DNA of 34,205 nt from CAYOXD01 sp964407825 (GTDB lineage: Bacteria; Desulfobacterota; Desulfobacteria; Desulfobacterales; JAFDDL01). The stretch is taken from contig CAYOXD010000018.1 in assembly GCA_964407825.1 (NCBI GenBank), positions 1 through 34,205 on the forward strand, written 5' to 3'. Shown here piece by piece: positions 16,247 to 24,364 of this stretch (positions are counted from its first letter, which is position 1; every line of letters starts with the position of its first letter). Below the pieces are notes generated by a model that searched no databases, was not told the DNA's origin, and saw only the letters and a program-made list of their open reading frames with translations. The position numbers were made by a program, and so were the translations under genes.

Positions 16247-16966
16247 ATGAATGGTGACGCCATGAACGCCATAGTTGATGAATTGTTGAGACGCTTGGAT
16301 GGGTTGACCTTCAGCTCGCCGGTTGCATACGTTTATAATCCCCTGGTGTACGCCAGAGGACCCTTTCTCCAGTACATGGAACGGTACGGGGGCGGCCCCA
16401 AGGAGGCTATTTTCTTGGGGATGAACCCAGGCCCCTGGGGGATGGCGCAGACAGGCGTCCCCTTTGGGGATGTCGACCTGGTGAGGGGGTGGCTCGGGAT
16501 CGAGGGGGAAGTCGGGGTGCCTTCCCCGCAGCACCCCAAGAGAGCCGTCCTCGGTTTTCAATGCCCGCGAAGGGAGGTGAGCGGCCGGCGGCTGTGGGGC
16601 TGGGCCAGGGATCGCTTCGCTTCGCCCGCGGAATTTTTCAAGCGGTTCTGGGTCGGGAACTACTGCCCTCTGGTCTTTATGGAGGAAAGCGGCCGTAACC
16701 GCACCCCGGACAGGCTGAAGAAGGGTGAGAAGGCAGCCCTGTTCGATGCCTGCGACGAGGCCCTGCGACGGACCATCCGGTTGATCCGGCCCCGATATGT
16801 GATCGGTGTCGGGAATTTCGCCTTCCAGCGGGCCACGGAGGCGCTGGCGGGGCAGGATGTCCTGGTCGGGCGCATCCCCCATCCGAGCCCGGCAAACCCA
16901 AAGGCCAACAGCGGATGGGCCCGTTTGATGGAGCGGGAACTGGTGAGCCTGGGGTTGCTGCCCTGA
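16247..16966 (+). CDS. SMUG1-type uracil-DNA glycosylase
   Basis: The 239-residue enzyme carries both active-site motifs of the SMUG1 family (family 3 uracil-DNA glycosylases): GMNPGPWGMAQTGVPFGD at about 58-75, with the catalytic Asn60, and HPSPANP at about 212-218, with His212. The central segment VGNYCPLVFM and the strand RPRYVIGVGNFAF also match the fold. It removes uracil and some oxidised pyrimidines such as 5-hydroxymethyluracil from DNA, starting base excision repair. The ATG at 16247 follows a G-rich ribosome binding site. SMUG1 is much rarer in bacteria than Ung. Ogt and RmuC, other DNA-maintenance proteins, lie within 4 kb. Confidence 0.92.
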   Translation: MNGDAMNAIVDELLRRLDGLTFSSPVAYVYNPLVYARGPFLQYMERYGGGPKEAIFLGMNPGPWGMAQTGVPFGDVDLVRGWLGIEGEVGVPSPQHPKRAVLGFQCPRREVSGRRLWGWARDRFASPAEFFKRFWVGNYCPLVFMEESGRNRTPDRLKKGEKAALFDACDEALRRTIRLIRPRYVIGVGNFAFQRATEALAGQDVLVGRIPHPSPANPKANSGWARLMERELVSLGLLP

Positions 16967-17087
16967 TCCGGGCCACTTGCGATAAGCCGGAGGACAAGGG
17001 AAACCCGCCGGTGAATTCTTTTACCCACCCGTCTGCCGGGATTTCTCCATGTGCAGGCGGGAACAGAGAAGGGAAAGGTACACCCAC

Positions 17088-18086
17088 ATGACCTCTCATG
17101 AATCGTGGAATCCAGGGAAATTACTTGAATTATCAGGTTCCTACTGGCAGACCTGCACCCTGCACGCGGCCGTGAAACTGGCGGTTTTCACACACCTCGG
17201 CCCGGGGCCGATGGACGCCGTTGAGCTTGCCAAGGCGCTCGATGCCGAAGCGGACGCCGTGGAAAGGCTCCTCAACGCGCTGTCGGCCATGCGCCTGCTG
17301 GACAAGCGGGACGGGCTCTTTTCCAACACCGCCGCCAGTACCGCGTACCTGGTAAAGGGGGCCGATCAGTACATCGGGCACATGATCCTTCACCACCATC
17401 ACCTGCTGGCCTCGTGGGGCCGCTTGGACGAGGCGGTCCGCAGCGGCGGCCCGGTACGCTCGCGCGTATCCTTCAGCGATCCGGAAACCCGGGAAGCCTT
17501 CCTGATGGGGATGTTCAACAATGCCATGCTGACCGCGCCGAAGCTGGTGGAATCGCTGGACCTTGCCGGCCGGCATCGCCTCCTGGACCTGGGCGGCGGT
17601 CCGGGCACCTATGCCATCCATTTTTGCAGGCGCAATCCGGAGCTTACGGCAAGCGTTTTCGATCTTCCCGCCACCCGGGAATTTGCCGAAAGGGTCATCG
17701 CGCGATTTGCCATGCAGGCGCGCGTTGATTTCATTGCCGGTGATTTTGTGGCCGAAGCGATCCCCGGCGGTTACGATGTGGTGTGGATGTCCCACATTCT
17801 CCATGGGGAGGGCCCCGAGACCTGCAGGGAGATGATCCGTAAGGCCCACCAGGCGCTAGAACCGGAGGGACGGATCATCATCCACGAATTCATCCTCGAC
17901 GATGACGGGGCCGGCCCGGTATTCCCGGCGCTCTTTTCCCTCAACATGCTCCTGGGTACCCCCGAGGGCCGTGCCTACAGGGAAAAGGAGCTCCGGCAGA
18001 TGCTCTCTTCAGAAGGGTTTCATCGCATCGAGCGTCCCGATTTCCTGGGCCCCACCGGCTCGGGCCTGCTCATGGCCGCCAAATAG
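17088..18086 (+). CDS. SAM-dependent O-methyltransferase, dimerisation-domain type
   Basis: The 332-residue protein has the winged-helix dimerisation domain of plant-type and antibiotic O-methyltransferases (about 8-95: LHAAVKLAVFTHLG, then ERLLNALSAMRLLDK) and a C-terminal Rossmann methyltransferase domain. SAM motif I is LLDLGGGPGTYAIHF, followed by VFDLPATREFAERVI, a GDFV strand and DVVWMSHILH. The last contains the His usually acting as base in this family. The ATG at 17088 is chosen over an upstream in-frame ATG at 17049 because GGGAAAGG precedes it and homologous N-termini begin near SHESWNPGKLLELS. The substrate is unknown and the neighbours (DNA repair genes) give no hint. Confidence 0.88.
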   Translation: MTSHESWNPGKLLELSGSYWQTCTLHAAVKLAVFTHLGPGPMDAVELAKALDAEADAVERLLNALSAMRLLDKRDGLFSNTAASTAYLVKGADQYIGHMILHHHHLLASWGRLDEAVRSGGPVRSRVSFSDPETREAFLMGMFNNAMLTAPKLVESLDLAGRHRLLDLGGGPGTYAIHFCRRNPELTASVFDLPATREFAERVIARFAMQARVDFIAGDFVAEAIPGGYDVVWMSHILHGEGPETCREMIRKAHQALEPEGRIIIHEFILDDDGAGPVFPALFSLNMLLGTPEGRAYREKELRQMLSSEGFHRIERPDFLGPTGSGLLMAAK

Positions 18087-18093
18087 GGACTTC

Positions 18094-19686
18094 CTATGGA
18101 CGCATTTCCATGACATCCGGGGGCAATTCCTTGCCGGCTTTGATGCCGAGCGTTCTCAGCTCGTCGGTTCGGCGAATCAGATTGCCCCTTCCACTGACCA
18201 GCCGGTCGGTGGCTGTCTGGTAGGCAGTTTTGGCCCTGTCGAGTTGCTGGCCGATCTCTTGCAATGCCTCCACGAATCCCACGAACTTGTCGTACAGGGC
18301 GCCGGCCTTTTTGGCGATCTCGACGGCGTTGCGGCTTTGATGCTCTCCGCGCCAGATATTTTCGATGGTTCGCAGGGTGACGAGCAGGGTCGATGGGCTG
18401 ACGATCATGATGTTCTTTTCAAAGGCCTCGAGAAATAGATTCCGATCCCGCTCCACCGCCGTCAGAAAGGCGGCCTCGATGGGGACGAAGAGCAGCACGA
18501 AATCCAGGCTTCGTACCCCCTCCAGGTCCTCATAGCTCTTGGCGGCGAGCGTGCGCATGTGGGCCCGCATGGATTCGATGTGGGCCTTCAGGGCCTGCTC
18601 CTTTTTGCCGGGATCTTCCGTTGAATAATAGGTTTCATAATCCTTGAGCGAGACCTTGGCGTCCACCACCACATCCTTGCCCTGGGGAAGGCGTACGATA
18701 ACATCGGGCTGGTAGCGTCGACCCGTCCGATCCTTCAGGCTGACCTGAACCTCGTACTCCCGGCCCTTCTGCAGCCCCGAAGCCTCCAGAACGCGCTCCA
18801 GGATCACCTCCCCCCAGTTGCCCCGCGCCTTGCTGTCCCCCTTCAGGGCCCGGGTCAGGTTCAGGGCCTCCCGGCTGATCTGCTGGTTGAGATCCTTGAG
18901 ATGATGGATTTCCGTATGCAGAGCGGCCCTGTCCCGGGATTCCTTGTCGTAGACATCTTCCACGCGCTTTTTGAAGTCACCGATCTGGCTTTGCAACGGG
19001 CCGATGAGATTTTCCATGCTGGTCCGGTTCTGTTCGGCAAGACTGCGTCCCTTTTCCTCGAAGATCCGCTGGGCCAGGTTCTCGAACTGAATCTTCAGTC
19101 GCTCGCCGCTATCGTTGAGAAGGGCGATTTTCTCTTCGGTCTGACGGCGCTCCTGCGTCAGGACTGCCCGCAGCTCGGCGGCCTCGGCCTTCAGCCGGCC
19201 GAGCTGGTCCTGGAGGGCGGTGATCTGCTCCTCCTTGCGCAAATTGTCGGCTTCCGCCTTTTCGAGGCGCAGGCCCTTCTCGCGCGCCTGGGCCAGGGCC
19301 TCGGATGCCTTTCGAAAGTTCTCCTGGAGCGCGCCATGGGCCGTCTTGATATCGACCAGTTCCTTCTCTATGCAGCCGATGCGCGGCAGCTGCGCCTCGA
19401 GGGATGCCTTGGTCGCGCCGAGTTCGGCAGCGGCGCCCTGATACCGGCGGCTTTCCTCTTCGCTACGGCGCAAGCGCTCGCGGAGGTCCTCGGCGGATTG
19501 GCTTTGCACCTGGAGCTTCTCCGTGAGCAGGGCCGTCTCGGTTTCGAACCGGGACTGGTGGCGCGCAAGGTGGCCGGCGCTCCGCAGCCAGACCCATAGG
19601 CCCGCGAGGATGGCCCCCAGCAGAAATCCTGCGCCAGCGGCGATCAAAAGGTCAGGGTATTTGGTGAGAAGTATCGATGCATCCAT
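18094..19686 (-). CDS. rmuC: DNA recombination protein RmuC homologue
   Basis: The 530-residue protein has an N-terminal membrane helix (LLIAAGAGFLLGAILAGLWVW), a long coiled coil from about 40 to 245 rich in Glu, Lys, Leu and Gln, and the RmuC nuclease-like domain from about 260 to 500. Diagnostic stretches are KGNWGEVILERVL-like ARGNWGEVILERVLEASGL, RYQPDVIVRLP, VVDAKVSLKDYETY and FVLLFVPIEAAF. RmuC limits inversions between short inverted repeats in E. coli; the domain is related to restriction-endonuclease folds. It is convergent with the methyltransferase gene, seven bases apart. It is monocistronic and has no obvious ribosome binding site. Confidence 0.94.
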   Translation of the reverse strand: MDASILLTKYPDLLIAAGAGFLLGAILAGLWVWLRSAGHLARHQSRFETETALLTEKLQVQSQSAEDLRERLRRSEEESRRYQGAAAELGATKASLEAQLPRIGCIEKELVDIKTAHGALQENFRKASEALAQAREKGLRLEKAEADNLRKEEQITALQDQLGRLKAEAAELRAVLTQERRQTEEKIALLNDSGERLKIQFENLAQRIFEEKGRSLAEQNRTSMENLIGPLQSQIGDFKKRVEDVYDKESRDRAALHTEIHHLKDLNQQISREALNLTRALKGDSKARGNWGEVILERVLEASGLQKGREYEVQVSLKDRTGRRYQPDVIVRLPQGKDVVVDAKVSLKDYETYYSTEDPGKKEQALKAHIESMRAHMRTLAAKSYEDLEGVRSLDFVLLFVPIEAAFLTAVERDRNLFLEAFEKNIMIVSPSTLLVTLRTIENIWRGEHQSRNAVEIAKKAGALYDKFVGFVEALQEIGQQLDRAKTAYQTATDRLVSGRGNLIRRTDELRTLGIKAGKELPPDVMEMRP

Positions 19687-19925
19687 ATCGGTGCCGGATC
19701 GTTTCAGGGTGGTCCTTCATGCCAAAGTTGCCAGAATATAACAGATTCCAGGGGATCGATCCACAATAAAGGCGCTGGCGCAGATCGGGCCATCCACCTG
19801 GGAGGGTTGAAAAAAGGCTGAAAGGGTGCCAAGCCAGAAGAAGGGGCACTCGTCCGGCGTCTTGCGGGAAAGACGGCGAGATACTGAAACGGCTCCCGAT
19901 GGTGCGCCCTAGAGGAGAGAGCGAT

Positions 19926-20420
19926 ATGTACTACGATTATTTCGATACCGGTCTGATCGGCACGCTGACCCTGGTGGGGGATGAGGAAGGGATTCGGGCC
20001 ATTCATTTTCAGAAGGAGAAAAATCCCATCGTCATCCAGGAGAACTGGGAACACCGCCCCGGGTTTTTCGAGGGACTCAAGACGCAGCTGCGTGCCTACT
20101 TCAAAGGGGAGCTCAAGCAGTTCGACCTCCCCCTGGCACCGGTGGGCACCGCCTTTCAGCTCAAGGTCTGGCAGGCGCTTCGGGCCATCCCCTATGGGGC
20201 GCTGGCGAGCTACAAGCGCATTGCCGAGGCCGTGGGGAATCCCCGGGCCGTGCGGGCCGTTGGCGCCGCTAACGGCCGAAATCCCATCCCCATCATCATC
20301 CCCTGCCACCGGGTCGTGGGCAGCGACGGGTCTCTGACCGGTTTCGGCGGCGGCCTGGAGACAAAAAGACGCCTCATCGATCTGGAGCGATCCTCAAACA
20401 ATGTCGCGGACTCCACCTGA
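19926..20420 (+). CDS. ogt: Methylated-DNA-[protein]-cysteine S-methyltransferase
   Basis: The 164-residue protein removes alkyl groups from O6-alkylguanine by transfer to its own cysteine. The active site PCHRVVG is at about residues 128-134, preceded by the helix-turn-helix (YGALASYKRIAEAVG) and the arginine-finger segment PRAVRAVGAANGRNP. The N-terminal domain is short, without the metal-binding Ada region, so it is of the Ogt/AGT type. The ATG at 19926 has AGAGGAGAGA directly upstream; an in-frame ATG at 19899 lacks such a site. It is one of three DNA-maintenance genes in this section. Confidence 0.94.
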   Translation: MYYDYFDTGLIGTLTLVGDEEGIRAIHFQKEKNPIVIQENWEHRPGFFEGLKTQLRAYFKGELKQFDLPLAPVGTAFQLKVWQALRAIPYGALASYKRIAEAVGNPRAVRAVGAANGRNPIPIIIPCHRVVGSDGSLTGFGGGLETKRRLIDLERSSNNVADST

Positions 20421-20487
20421 AACCCAGCGCCCTGCCTGCTACGCTGCCGTGGTGGTGACCCCGTCTACAGGCGATTGCTCTGGGCTC

Positions 20488-21225
20488 TCAGTCCCGGGCG
20501 CGGTTGACCGCCAGGATGGCAAATGCGAGGGTGGCGCAGCCGAGTCCGGCCAGGATGAGATAGTCGGTGGGTTTCGGTACGGTGCCGAAGGCGGCGCTGC
20601 GGATGGCATCGGCCGCATGGGTCAGGGGCAAGAGGTAGAGGATTTTCTGGACCCAGGACGGCAGGTGATCCACGGGGAAAAAGGTGCCGCCCAGAAAGGC
20701 CATGGGCGTGATGATGAAGCTGTTCATCATGGCTTGATCCGCATGGGACTTGACCAGCATGGCAAGGCCCACCGCCAGGGAGGCGAAAACGAAGCTGTTC
20801 AGCAGGTAGGCTGCCCAGAAGAAGGCGTTGTAGGAGAGAAAAACCCCGAAGACGGCTCCCAGGGCGAGAATGACGCATCCTGCCAGAAGGGCCCGGGTCA
20901 TTCCGGCCAGGACCTCCCCCAGGACGTAGGCGGCGCTGCTGATGGGCGCGGCCTGGAACTCCTCGAAAATATGCCAGTAGAAGCGGGCGATGTTGATCTC
21001 GCTGCTGATGGCGAAGGCCTGGGTCATGGAGGCCATGGCCGCAAGGCCGGGAAGCAGAAATTCCATATAGGGATGTCCCTGGACGGTGAGGTTTTTCCCC
21101 ATGGCATAGCCAAAGGCGATGAGATAGAGAAGGGGAGAGACCGACCAGGCGCTTATCAGCCGGGACAGGCGCCGCTTCAGAATGAGCATCTCCCGATAGT
21201 ATATCGCTGTCCAGCCGCGTATCAT
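20488..21225 (-). CDS. ABC-2 type transporter permease
   Basis: The 245-residue permease has six predicted membrane spans and the ABC-2 family pattern, including LLPGLAAMASMTQAF, FEEFQAAPISSAAYVLGE and ITPMAFLGGTFFPVDHLP. It belongs to the NodJ/DrrB-like group of exporters. The start is the ATG at 21225, which overlaps the ATPase stop by four bases (ATGA); the frame is open further upstream inside the ATPase gene. It forms a two-gene exporter with that ATPase. The cargo could be a lipid, polysaccharide or drug, and the sequence gives no clue. Confidence 0.9.
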   Translation of the reverse strand: MIRGWTAIYYREMLILKRRLSRLISAWSVSPLLYLIAFGYAMGKNLTVQGHPYMEFLLPGLAAMASMTQAFAISSEINIARFYWHIFEEFQAAPISSAAYVLGEVLAGMTRALLAGCVILALGAVFGVFLSYNAFFWAAYLLNSFVFASLAVGLAMLVKSHADQAMMNSFIITPMAFLGGTFFPVDHLPSWVQKILYLLPLTHAADAIRSAAFGTVPKPTDYLILAGLGCATLAFAILAVNRARD

Positions 21226-22058
21226 GATACTTTTTTCCCCGTCATTTTGAGAAAGGCGTCCTCCAGGTTCACCCGGCGTACGGAAAATCCGTTCTGATGC
21301 CCGGCGGCGTACTGCTTTGCCTCCAGCTGGCTGCGGAAATAAACGGTTTTCATCTTGTCGTCCTGGAGGGTGTCCAGGGCCCATTGGCCGATACGATTCA
21401 TCAGATGTCGCGGTGTATCCAGGGCCACGATGCGGCCCTCATCGATGAAGGCCACGCGCTGGGCCAGAAATTCAGCCTCCTCGATATAGTGAGTGGTCAG
21501 AAAGATCGTCACGCCGTCCTGCTGGATCTTCTTGATGAGGGCCCAGATGCGCCGGCGGATGGCCGGATCCAGTCCGACCGTGGGCTCGTCCATAAAGAGG
21601 ATCTTCGGGGCGTGAAGAAGCGCGCGGGCGATCATCACCCGGCGCTTCATGCCGCCGGAGAGTTTCTTGACGGGTGTGTCGCGCTTTTTTCCCAGCTCGA
21701 TATAGGCCAGCAGTTCATTGATCCGCGGGGCGATGCGCCGTCGGGGCATGTGGTGGAGGCGGCCGTGGATCGTTAGGTTCTCCAGGACGGTGAGCTCGCT
21801 GTCCAGGTTGATGTGTTGGGGAACGAGTCCGAACTGGCGTTTGGCGCCGAGGGCGTCTTCCTCGATGTCGTACCCGTTCAGCCGAGCCGCTCCCGCGCTG
21901 AGGCGGGTGAGCCCGGTCAATATTCGGATGGTGGTGGTTTTGCCAGCGCCGTTGGGCCCGAGGTAAGAGAATAGCTCGCCCCGTCCCACCGCCAGGTCCA
22001 CCCCCTTCAGGGCTGCCACCTTGCCGAAGTGTTTCTCCAGTCCTTCGATGTGAATCAT
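21222..22058 (-). CDS. ABC-2 type transporter ATP-binding protein
   Basis: This 278-residue ATPase has Walker A GPNGAGKTT, the Q-loop region LVPQHINLD, signature LSGGMKRRV, Walker B ILFMDEPTVGLD and the H-loop TTHYIEEAE. A C-terminal extension of about 60 residues (DTLQDDKMKTVYF, then VRRVNLEDAFLKMTGK) is typical of the NodI/CcmA-like DRA subfamily. It is the first gene of the pair and is translationally coupled to the permease. It lies 143 bases downstream of cbiK on the same strand, so it may be an independent unit. Confidence 0.93.
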   Translation of the reverse strand: MIHIEGLEKHFGKVAALKGVDLAVGRGELFSYLGPNGAGKTTTIRILTGLTRLSAGAARLNGYDIEEDALGAKRQFGLVPQHINLDSELTVLENLTIHGRLHHMPRRRIAPRINELLAYIELGKKRDTPVKKLSGGMKRRVMIARALLHAPKILFMDEPTVGLDPAIRRRIWALIKKIQQDGVTIFLTTHYIEEAEFLAQRVAFIDEGRIVALDTPRHLMNRIGQWALDTLQDDKMKTVYFRSQLEAKQYAAGHQNGFSVRRVNLEDAFLKMTGKKVS

Positions 22059-22151
22059 GAAATCCTGCCCCTGCCCCTGGCTCTTTCTCTGTAGGCCGCC
22101 TGTCGCCTGACCGCGATCGCTACCAGTGCGGTCAGGGGCTCCAGTAGCACA

Positions 22152-22189
22152 TCCGCCCCCCCCTCGTCCAGATTCCAGGGGGGCGGCCG
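22152..22189 (-). other. GC-rich stem-loop after cbiK
   Basis: On the minus strand CCGCCCCCC can pair with GGGGGGGGCGG across a loop of about 14 bases. No U tract follows, so it is not a classic intrinsic terminator, but it is the only strong hairpin between cbiK and the ABC ATPase gene and may mark the 3' end of the cbiK transcript. Confidence 0.35.
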
Positions 22190-22201
22190 TGCAATTGGAC
22201 T

Positions 22202-23287
22202 TTATCTGGATGCCTTACTGGCCGAGGCCTTGGGCGTTCGAGCGGATTCTCCCGAAAACGGAAACGTGATGCCCCCATCCTGTGCCGCCTCACGGATGTG
22301 CTCGACATAGATCTGGTCCCATTTCATATTTTCCCCCAATCCCTTGATGATGCAGGTGACGCTCAGGCCGGCGCGTTCGAAGATGTTCTTCCACGAATCC
22401 TCGCCGTTGCCGGCCATGTCATTTCTGGCATGATCTCCTGCGACGACCATCAGGGGCTTGAGCATAATGCGTTTGACACCGCTGTGGGTCACACGGGAGA
22501 GAGTATCCTCAAGGGAAGGGAAGCCCTCCACCGTGCCGATGAAAATTTTGGCCTTGGGATAGGTTTTTTGCATGACCTGTTGAAATTCTGCATAGATACC
22601 GGTGCTGTAATATCGATTGCCATGTCCCATATAGACCAAGGCCGAACCGTGCTTCATGGCGAGGGCCACGTCCGGTGCCAGGGCCTTGGCCGCAATTGCC
22701 AAATCTTTGTGATAATCATGAACAGTCCCGCGTTTTCCCAGAACCGGTCGGCCAATGACCAGCTTGACAAAGGGCATATACTTTTTCTGGATGGTTCGTA
22801 TGGCGTTCAGTCCGCGGATATAGGAGCAAAGATCCGTATACTCTTCTCCGTCATACACAAGGGTCGGCTGTACGACAATGGTCCTGTAACCGGCATCCTG
22901 GAGCTCCGCGATGGTTGCAAGGGGGCCCTTGACATGGAGGATCTCCCTGGGGATCTGTCGATGGGCGGCAAGGAACCTGGCATCGTCCTGCCGGCCGTGC
23001 CAGATGTCCCTTATGATATTGGATGTGAATGCCATTCTCACCATGACCTTCGGGAAGGCCTTCTGGACCGTTTTCTGTATGTCGAGGAGGGCCCCCAGGG
23101 CCGAGGGGTAGGCAGTGCCGAAATCCGCTATGACGATGGCTTTTTTATTGGGCAAGGATCCCATTGCCAAGGCGCCTTGTCCGCCTCCCAAGGACAGGAT
23201 CACCATGATCAAAAGAATCCCGAGCCTCCTCAGCGTCGACAATCTCGTTTCTTCCCTTCGGATCCGGTTGCGCTGTGAGTTTTTCAT
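22202..23287 (-). CDS. cbiK: Sirohydrochlorin cobaltochelatase, exported CbiK type
   Basis: CbiK inserts Co(II) into sirohydrochlorin in anaerobic cobalamin synthesis. The 361-residue precursor has a long basic n-region and a hydrophobic signal segment (LGILLIMVILSLGGGQGALA, about 26-45), so it is probably periplasmic, like the exported CbiK of Desulfovibrio. Family motifs include AIVIADFGTAYPSA, VVQPTLVYDGEEY, ALVYMGHGNRYY and IGTVEGFPS; the His and Glu residues of the metal site are retained in these. The ATG at 23287 is preferred because GAAAGGGA lies just upstream; the frame continues through the terminator to 23419. A cobalamin riboswitch and terminator lie directly upstream, so expression should fall when B12 is plentiful. 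Confidence 0.92.
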   Translation of the reverse strand: MKNSQRNRIRREETRLSTLRRLGILLIMVILSLGGGQGALAMGSLPNKKAIVIADFGTAYPSALGALLDIQKTVQKAFPKVMVRMAFTSNIIRDIWHGRQDDARFLAAHRQIPREILHVKGPLATIAELQDAGYRTIVVQPTLVYDGEEYTDLCSYIRGLNAIRTIQKKYMPFVKLVIGRPVLGKRGTVHDYHKDLAIAAKALAPDVALAMKHGSALVYMGHGNRYYSTGIYAEFQQVMQKTYPKAKIFIGTVEGFPSLEDTLSRVTHSGVKRIMLKPLMVVAGDHARNDMAGNGEDSWKNIFERAGLSVTCIIKGLGENMKWDQIYVEHIREAAQDGGITFPFSGESARTPKASASKASR

Positions 23288-23325
23288 GTCTGCTATCCCT
23301 TTCTTCATCGTTGGTAGAGGCCCAG

Positions 23326-23366
23326 AAAAAAATCCCCGGACCGATAGAACATCGATCCGGGGATTT
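23326..23366 (-). terminator. Riboswitch expression-platform terminator before cbiK
   Basis: On the minus strand AAATCCCCGGATCGAT (23366-23351) pairs along all 16 positions, one of them a U-G wobble, with ATCGGTCCGGGGATTT (23345-23330). The loop is five bases, and the T run continues to seven (23332-23326). It lies between the cobalamin aptamer and cbiK, the expected place for a B12-controlled terminator. Confidence 0.9.
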
Positions 23367-23419
23367 CCCTTTTTTATCCGCGTGATCCGATTGCAAACCC
23401 CAGTCCACGGAGGTTGCAT

Positions 23420-23590
23420 CTACAGTATCCAGGCAGGTCTTCTGACTCTCGGTTCATCCTACCGGCCGCGTCTTCCCATCTGAATCAGACAGTGACATCT
23501 TGCGGCTTTCGTCCCGATCACAGCGGCGGGCCCGTTCCCGATTTCCACGGGATTCCCTATTGTGCTTCGGTAAAGCACCTGAATATGTCG
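23420..23590 (-). ncRNA. Cobalamin (B12) riboswitch aptamer
   Basis: Read on the minus strand, the conserved aptamer blocks appear in order: GGTGCTTTACCGAAGCAC, AATAGGGAATCCCGTG, GGAAATCGGGAACGGGCCCGC, CGCTGTGATCGGG, GTCACTG, GGGAAGACGCGG, GGATGAACCGAGAGTC and AGAAGACCTGCC. These match the family consensus (AATAGGGAA, CCGCCACTGT, the GGAAGGCG-like segment, and GAAGACCTGCC, the B12 box region). It controls cbiK through the terminator downstream. Exact ends are approximate. Confidence 0.94.
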
Positions 23591-23596
23591 TTGGGT

Positions 23597-23625
23597 ACCC
23601 TATTGCAGCTAGAGGGGAATGTCAA
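23597..23625 (-). promoter_or_regulatory. Sigma-70 promoter for the riboswitch-cbiK transcript
   Basis: On the minus strand a perfect TTGACA -35 (23625-23620) is followed after 17 bases by TAGGGT (23602-23597). The predicted start near 23590 falls just before the aptamer, which supports the call. The -10 is weak, as is common for regulated promoters. Confidence 0.6.
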
Positions 23626-23656
23626 GCCACGGCGGTCATTCCCACAGTTTCCAGCA

Positions 23657-23857
23657 TTACCCGTTGTCCGGGGCCTGGAACAGAATCTTGTGATCCACCA
23701 GATTCAGGCCCTTGATGTGTCCCCGCAGGGATTTTTGTTCGCCGAAGATATTCACCAGTCGCCAGAGATCGGCGCCCTCGGGCTCCACTGTATCCACGGA
23801 TTCCATGATGAGGTGCTCATTTCCATCCTCAACCATATAGGCATTGGCTTCACACAT
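23657..23857 (-). CDS. CooT-family nickel-binding protein
   Basis: The 66-residue protein begins MCEANAYMVEDG and continues with IMESVDTVEPEG, LVNIFGEQKSLRG and VDHKILF, the full pattern of the CooT family. In Rhodospirillum rubrum CooT, Cys2 is essential for binding nickel, and that cysteine is present here. CooT helps nickel delivery to CO dehydrogenase in that organism; no cooS or cooC is seen here, so the client is unknown. Its start overlaps the DUF3842 stop by eight bases, implying coupled translation. The nearby cobaltochelatase and the cbiMQO system fit a Ni/Co theme. Confidence 0.88.
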   Translation of the reverse strand: MCEANAYMVEDGNEHLIMESVDTVEPEGADLWRLVNIFGEQKSLRGHIKGLNLVDHKILFQAPDNG

Positions 23858-24272
23858 CGCTGATAACCTCCCTTATCCTTTCCACCGCCGCCTGAACCAG
23901 GTGGGGCAGGGGTTCCCTGGATATCCCGAGAAGGGTCGTATTCTCCTGGGAGAGGGGCAGAAAGATTCTTGCGGCCGGACTGGAGGTGATCGCCTCGGCC
24001 ATCTTGGGCGTCACTTCTCCCAGGATGGCATTGGCCCAGCCGACCGCCACAGATCCAATGATGTAATCGGCTCCCATGACCGTCCGGCAAATGGCGTTTT
24101 CCCCGCTGGCCCCCCGGTTCGCGCCGGCCTTTAGCATCTGAGCCGTTGCAATGGCGTTTGTCCCCAGGGCGATCAGCTCCACCTCCTCGCCGAATGCCTC
24201 CTTCAGGTACTTGATGAGCGTGCTGCCGATCCCGCCGCCCTGACCATCGATGACACAGATCCGTTTACCCAT
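23850..24272 (-). CDS. DUF3842 family protein
   Basis: The 140-residue protein starts MGKRICVIDGQGGGIGSTLI, a nucleotide-binding-like Gly-rich loop after a first beta strand, and goes on with LIALGTNAIATAQMLKAGAN and GADYIIGSVAVGWANAILGE. These define DUF3842, whose function is not established as far as I know. The Rossmann-like start and small size suggest binding of a nucleotide or cofactor. It is coupled to the CooT-family gene, which suggests a role in nickel handling (inference). The start at 24272 has GGAGAAAG upstream; the frame extends further but through a leader hairpin. Confidence 0.85.
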   Translation of the reverse strand: MGKRICVIDGQGGGIGSTLIKYLKEAFGEEVELIALGTNAIATAQMLKAGANRGASGENAICRTVMGADYIIGSVAVGWANAILGEVTPKMAEAITSSPAARIFLPLSQENTTLLGISREPLPHLVQAAVERIREVISDV

Positions 24273-24364
24273 GCATGCACTTTCTCCGGCCAGGGATGGG
24301 GACGGCCTGCGTCCCTGGATACCCGGCGTTCTCGATTTCATGCTCTTCTTGAACTCCAGGGGAC

